From positions 5,726,850 to 5,790,849 of the forward strand of contig NZ_JACBZA010000001.1 of NCBI RefSeq assembly GCF_013408535.1: a DNA stretch of 64,000 bases, in the 5' to 3' direction. The notes beneath the pieces were generated by a model. The model saw only the letters and a list, made by a program, of their open reading frames with translations, made no database searches and was not told where the DNA came from. A program made the translations under genes and the position numbers. The stretch is from Actinopolymorpha cephalotaxi (GTDB lineage Bacteria > Actinomycetota > Actinomycetes > Propionibacteriales > Actinopolymorphaceae). The stretch's first letter is position 1; the number at the start of each line of letters is the position of its first letter. Below are positions 63,483-64,000 of this stretch, piece by piece.

Positions 63483-63977
63483 ATGCCCGTCTCGCCTCTG
63501 TACCTCCTGCGCCGCCTGGTGGGCAGTGAACGCTGGCAGCACATCCACGTGAAGGCGTCCGTGTGGGCGGTCGTGGGAGTCGTCGCGGTGCTGCTGCTCG
63601 GCTCTGCGATCATCGTCCCGGCCGAGTCGTCGAATCCGCGCGCGAACATCACCTCGTTCCCGCTCGCGTTGTGGTGGTCGATCGAGACCGCGACGACCGT
63701 CGGGTACGGCGACCTGTATCCGGTCACCCTGGCCGGACGGATCATCGCGACCGTGGTGATGATCGTCGGGATCGCGGCGTTCAGCATCGTGACGGCATCG
63801 CTGGCCACCTGGTTCGTCGGCAGCGCCTCACGCCGCGCTCACCAGGTGGCACAGGCCGTCGAACACGCCGAGCGGGAAGGGACGGCCGCGGCCGCACGTG
63901 AGCTGCATGCCCTGCACGCGCGCTTCGACCACCTCGAACAGCTCCTGTCCCGAGACTCCGGCGACGGCACGACCTAG
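63483..63977 (+). CDS. Two-transmembrane potassium channel (KcsA-like)
   Basis: 164 residues. First helix at about 27-48 (VWAVVGVVAVLLLGSAIIV), pore helix, selectivity filter TVGYGD (about 72-77) followed by second helix (GRIIATVVMIVGIAAFSIVTASLATWFV) and a cytoplasmic coiled-coil-like tail (HQVAQAVEHAEREGTAAAARELHALHARFDHLEQLL). Forms a tetrameric K+ channel by family analogy. No ligand-binding (RCK) domain. Confidence 0.93.
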   Translation: MPVSPLYLLRRLVGSERWQHIHVKASVWAVVGVVAVLLLGSAIIVPAESSNPRANITSFPLALWWSIETATTVGYGDLYPVTLAGRIIATVVMIVGIAAFSIVTASLATWFVGSASRRAHQVAQAVEHAEREGTAAAARELHALHARFDHLEQLLSRDSGDGTT

Positions 63978-64000
63978 CCGCAGGCCACGGAGGGAAGGCC

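Overview
The window is high-GC DNA with dense, often overlapping genes, many GTG starts, GGAGG-type ribosome binding sites and several leaderless genes. It carries HAIR-type heat-shock operators, DUF222/HNH, DUF1707 and COG4315 families. This is a soil-type actinomycete (Actinomycetia); nothing in the sequence fixes the genus.

Layout. 0.07-4.1 kb (minus): the dnaK-grpE-dnaJ chaperone operon, with a promoter bracketed by two HspR-type HAIR operators. The first 1.1 kb of dnaK has a quite different codon and strand composition from the rest. 4.4-9.1 kb (minus): two paralogous secreted M4 (thermolysin-like) metalloproteases, each closed by a perfect-stem terminator. 9.3-15.4 kb (minus): a histidine-utilisation operon hutH-hutU-M20 amidohydrolase-hutF that has neither hutI nor a classical hutG. 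15.6-17.1 kb (minus): a YeeE/YedE sulfur transporter behind a 26-codon Cys-containing leader peptide. 17.3-20.9 kb (minus): an OpuC/ProVWX-type osmoprotectant ABC importer. 21.2-25.7 kb (plus): an EtfD-like membrane Fe-S oxidoreductase, a ribbon-helix-helix protein behind a cluster of palindromes, a DUF4097 repeat protein and two small paralogous proteins. 25.7-29.5 kb (minus): an EEP-family phosphodiesterase, a triple-SRPBCC fusion and dCTP deaminase.

29.65-36.2 kb is an accessory region built on tRNA-Gly(CCC). The 45-bp 3' end of the tRNA is present three times as direct repeats, with decayed tyrosine-integrase C-termini beside them, and the region is filled with small membrane proteins, a serine hydrolase and gene remnants. 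This looks like repeated integration followed by decay. 36.2-50 kb is a mixture of small catabolic, regulatory and transport genes: two aminoglycoside-phosphotransferase-like proteins, a PadR/ABC exporter operon, a HIT protein, VOC, alpha/beta hydrolase, TPR and SCO6745-type proteins, and an acetyltransferase/TetR pair divergent from an MFS exporter across a double palindromic operator.

51.6-54.1 kb (minus) holds four tandem COG4315-type secreted lipoproteins. 54.2-58.2 kb carries methyltransferases, a GNAT protein and a solitary divergent PyrH-like kinase. At 58.45-59.91 kb an intact ISL3-like insertion sequence, with 23-bp terminal inverted repeats and an 8-bp target duplication, sits exactly on the start codon of a DUF222/HNH gene. 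The duplication re-creates the ATG and the IS end supplies a Shine-Dalgarno sequence. The window ends with two more methyltransferases and a two-helix potassium channel.
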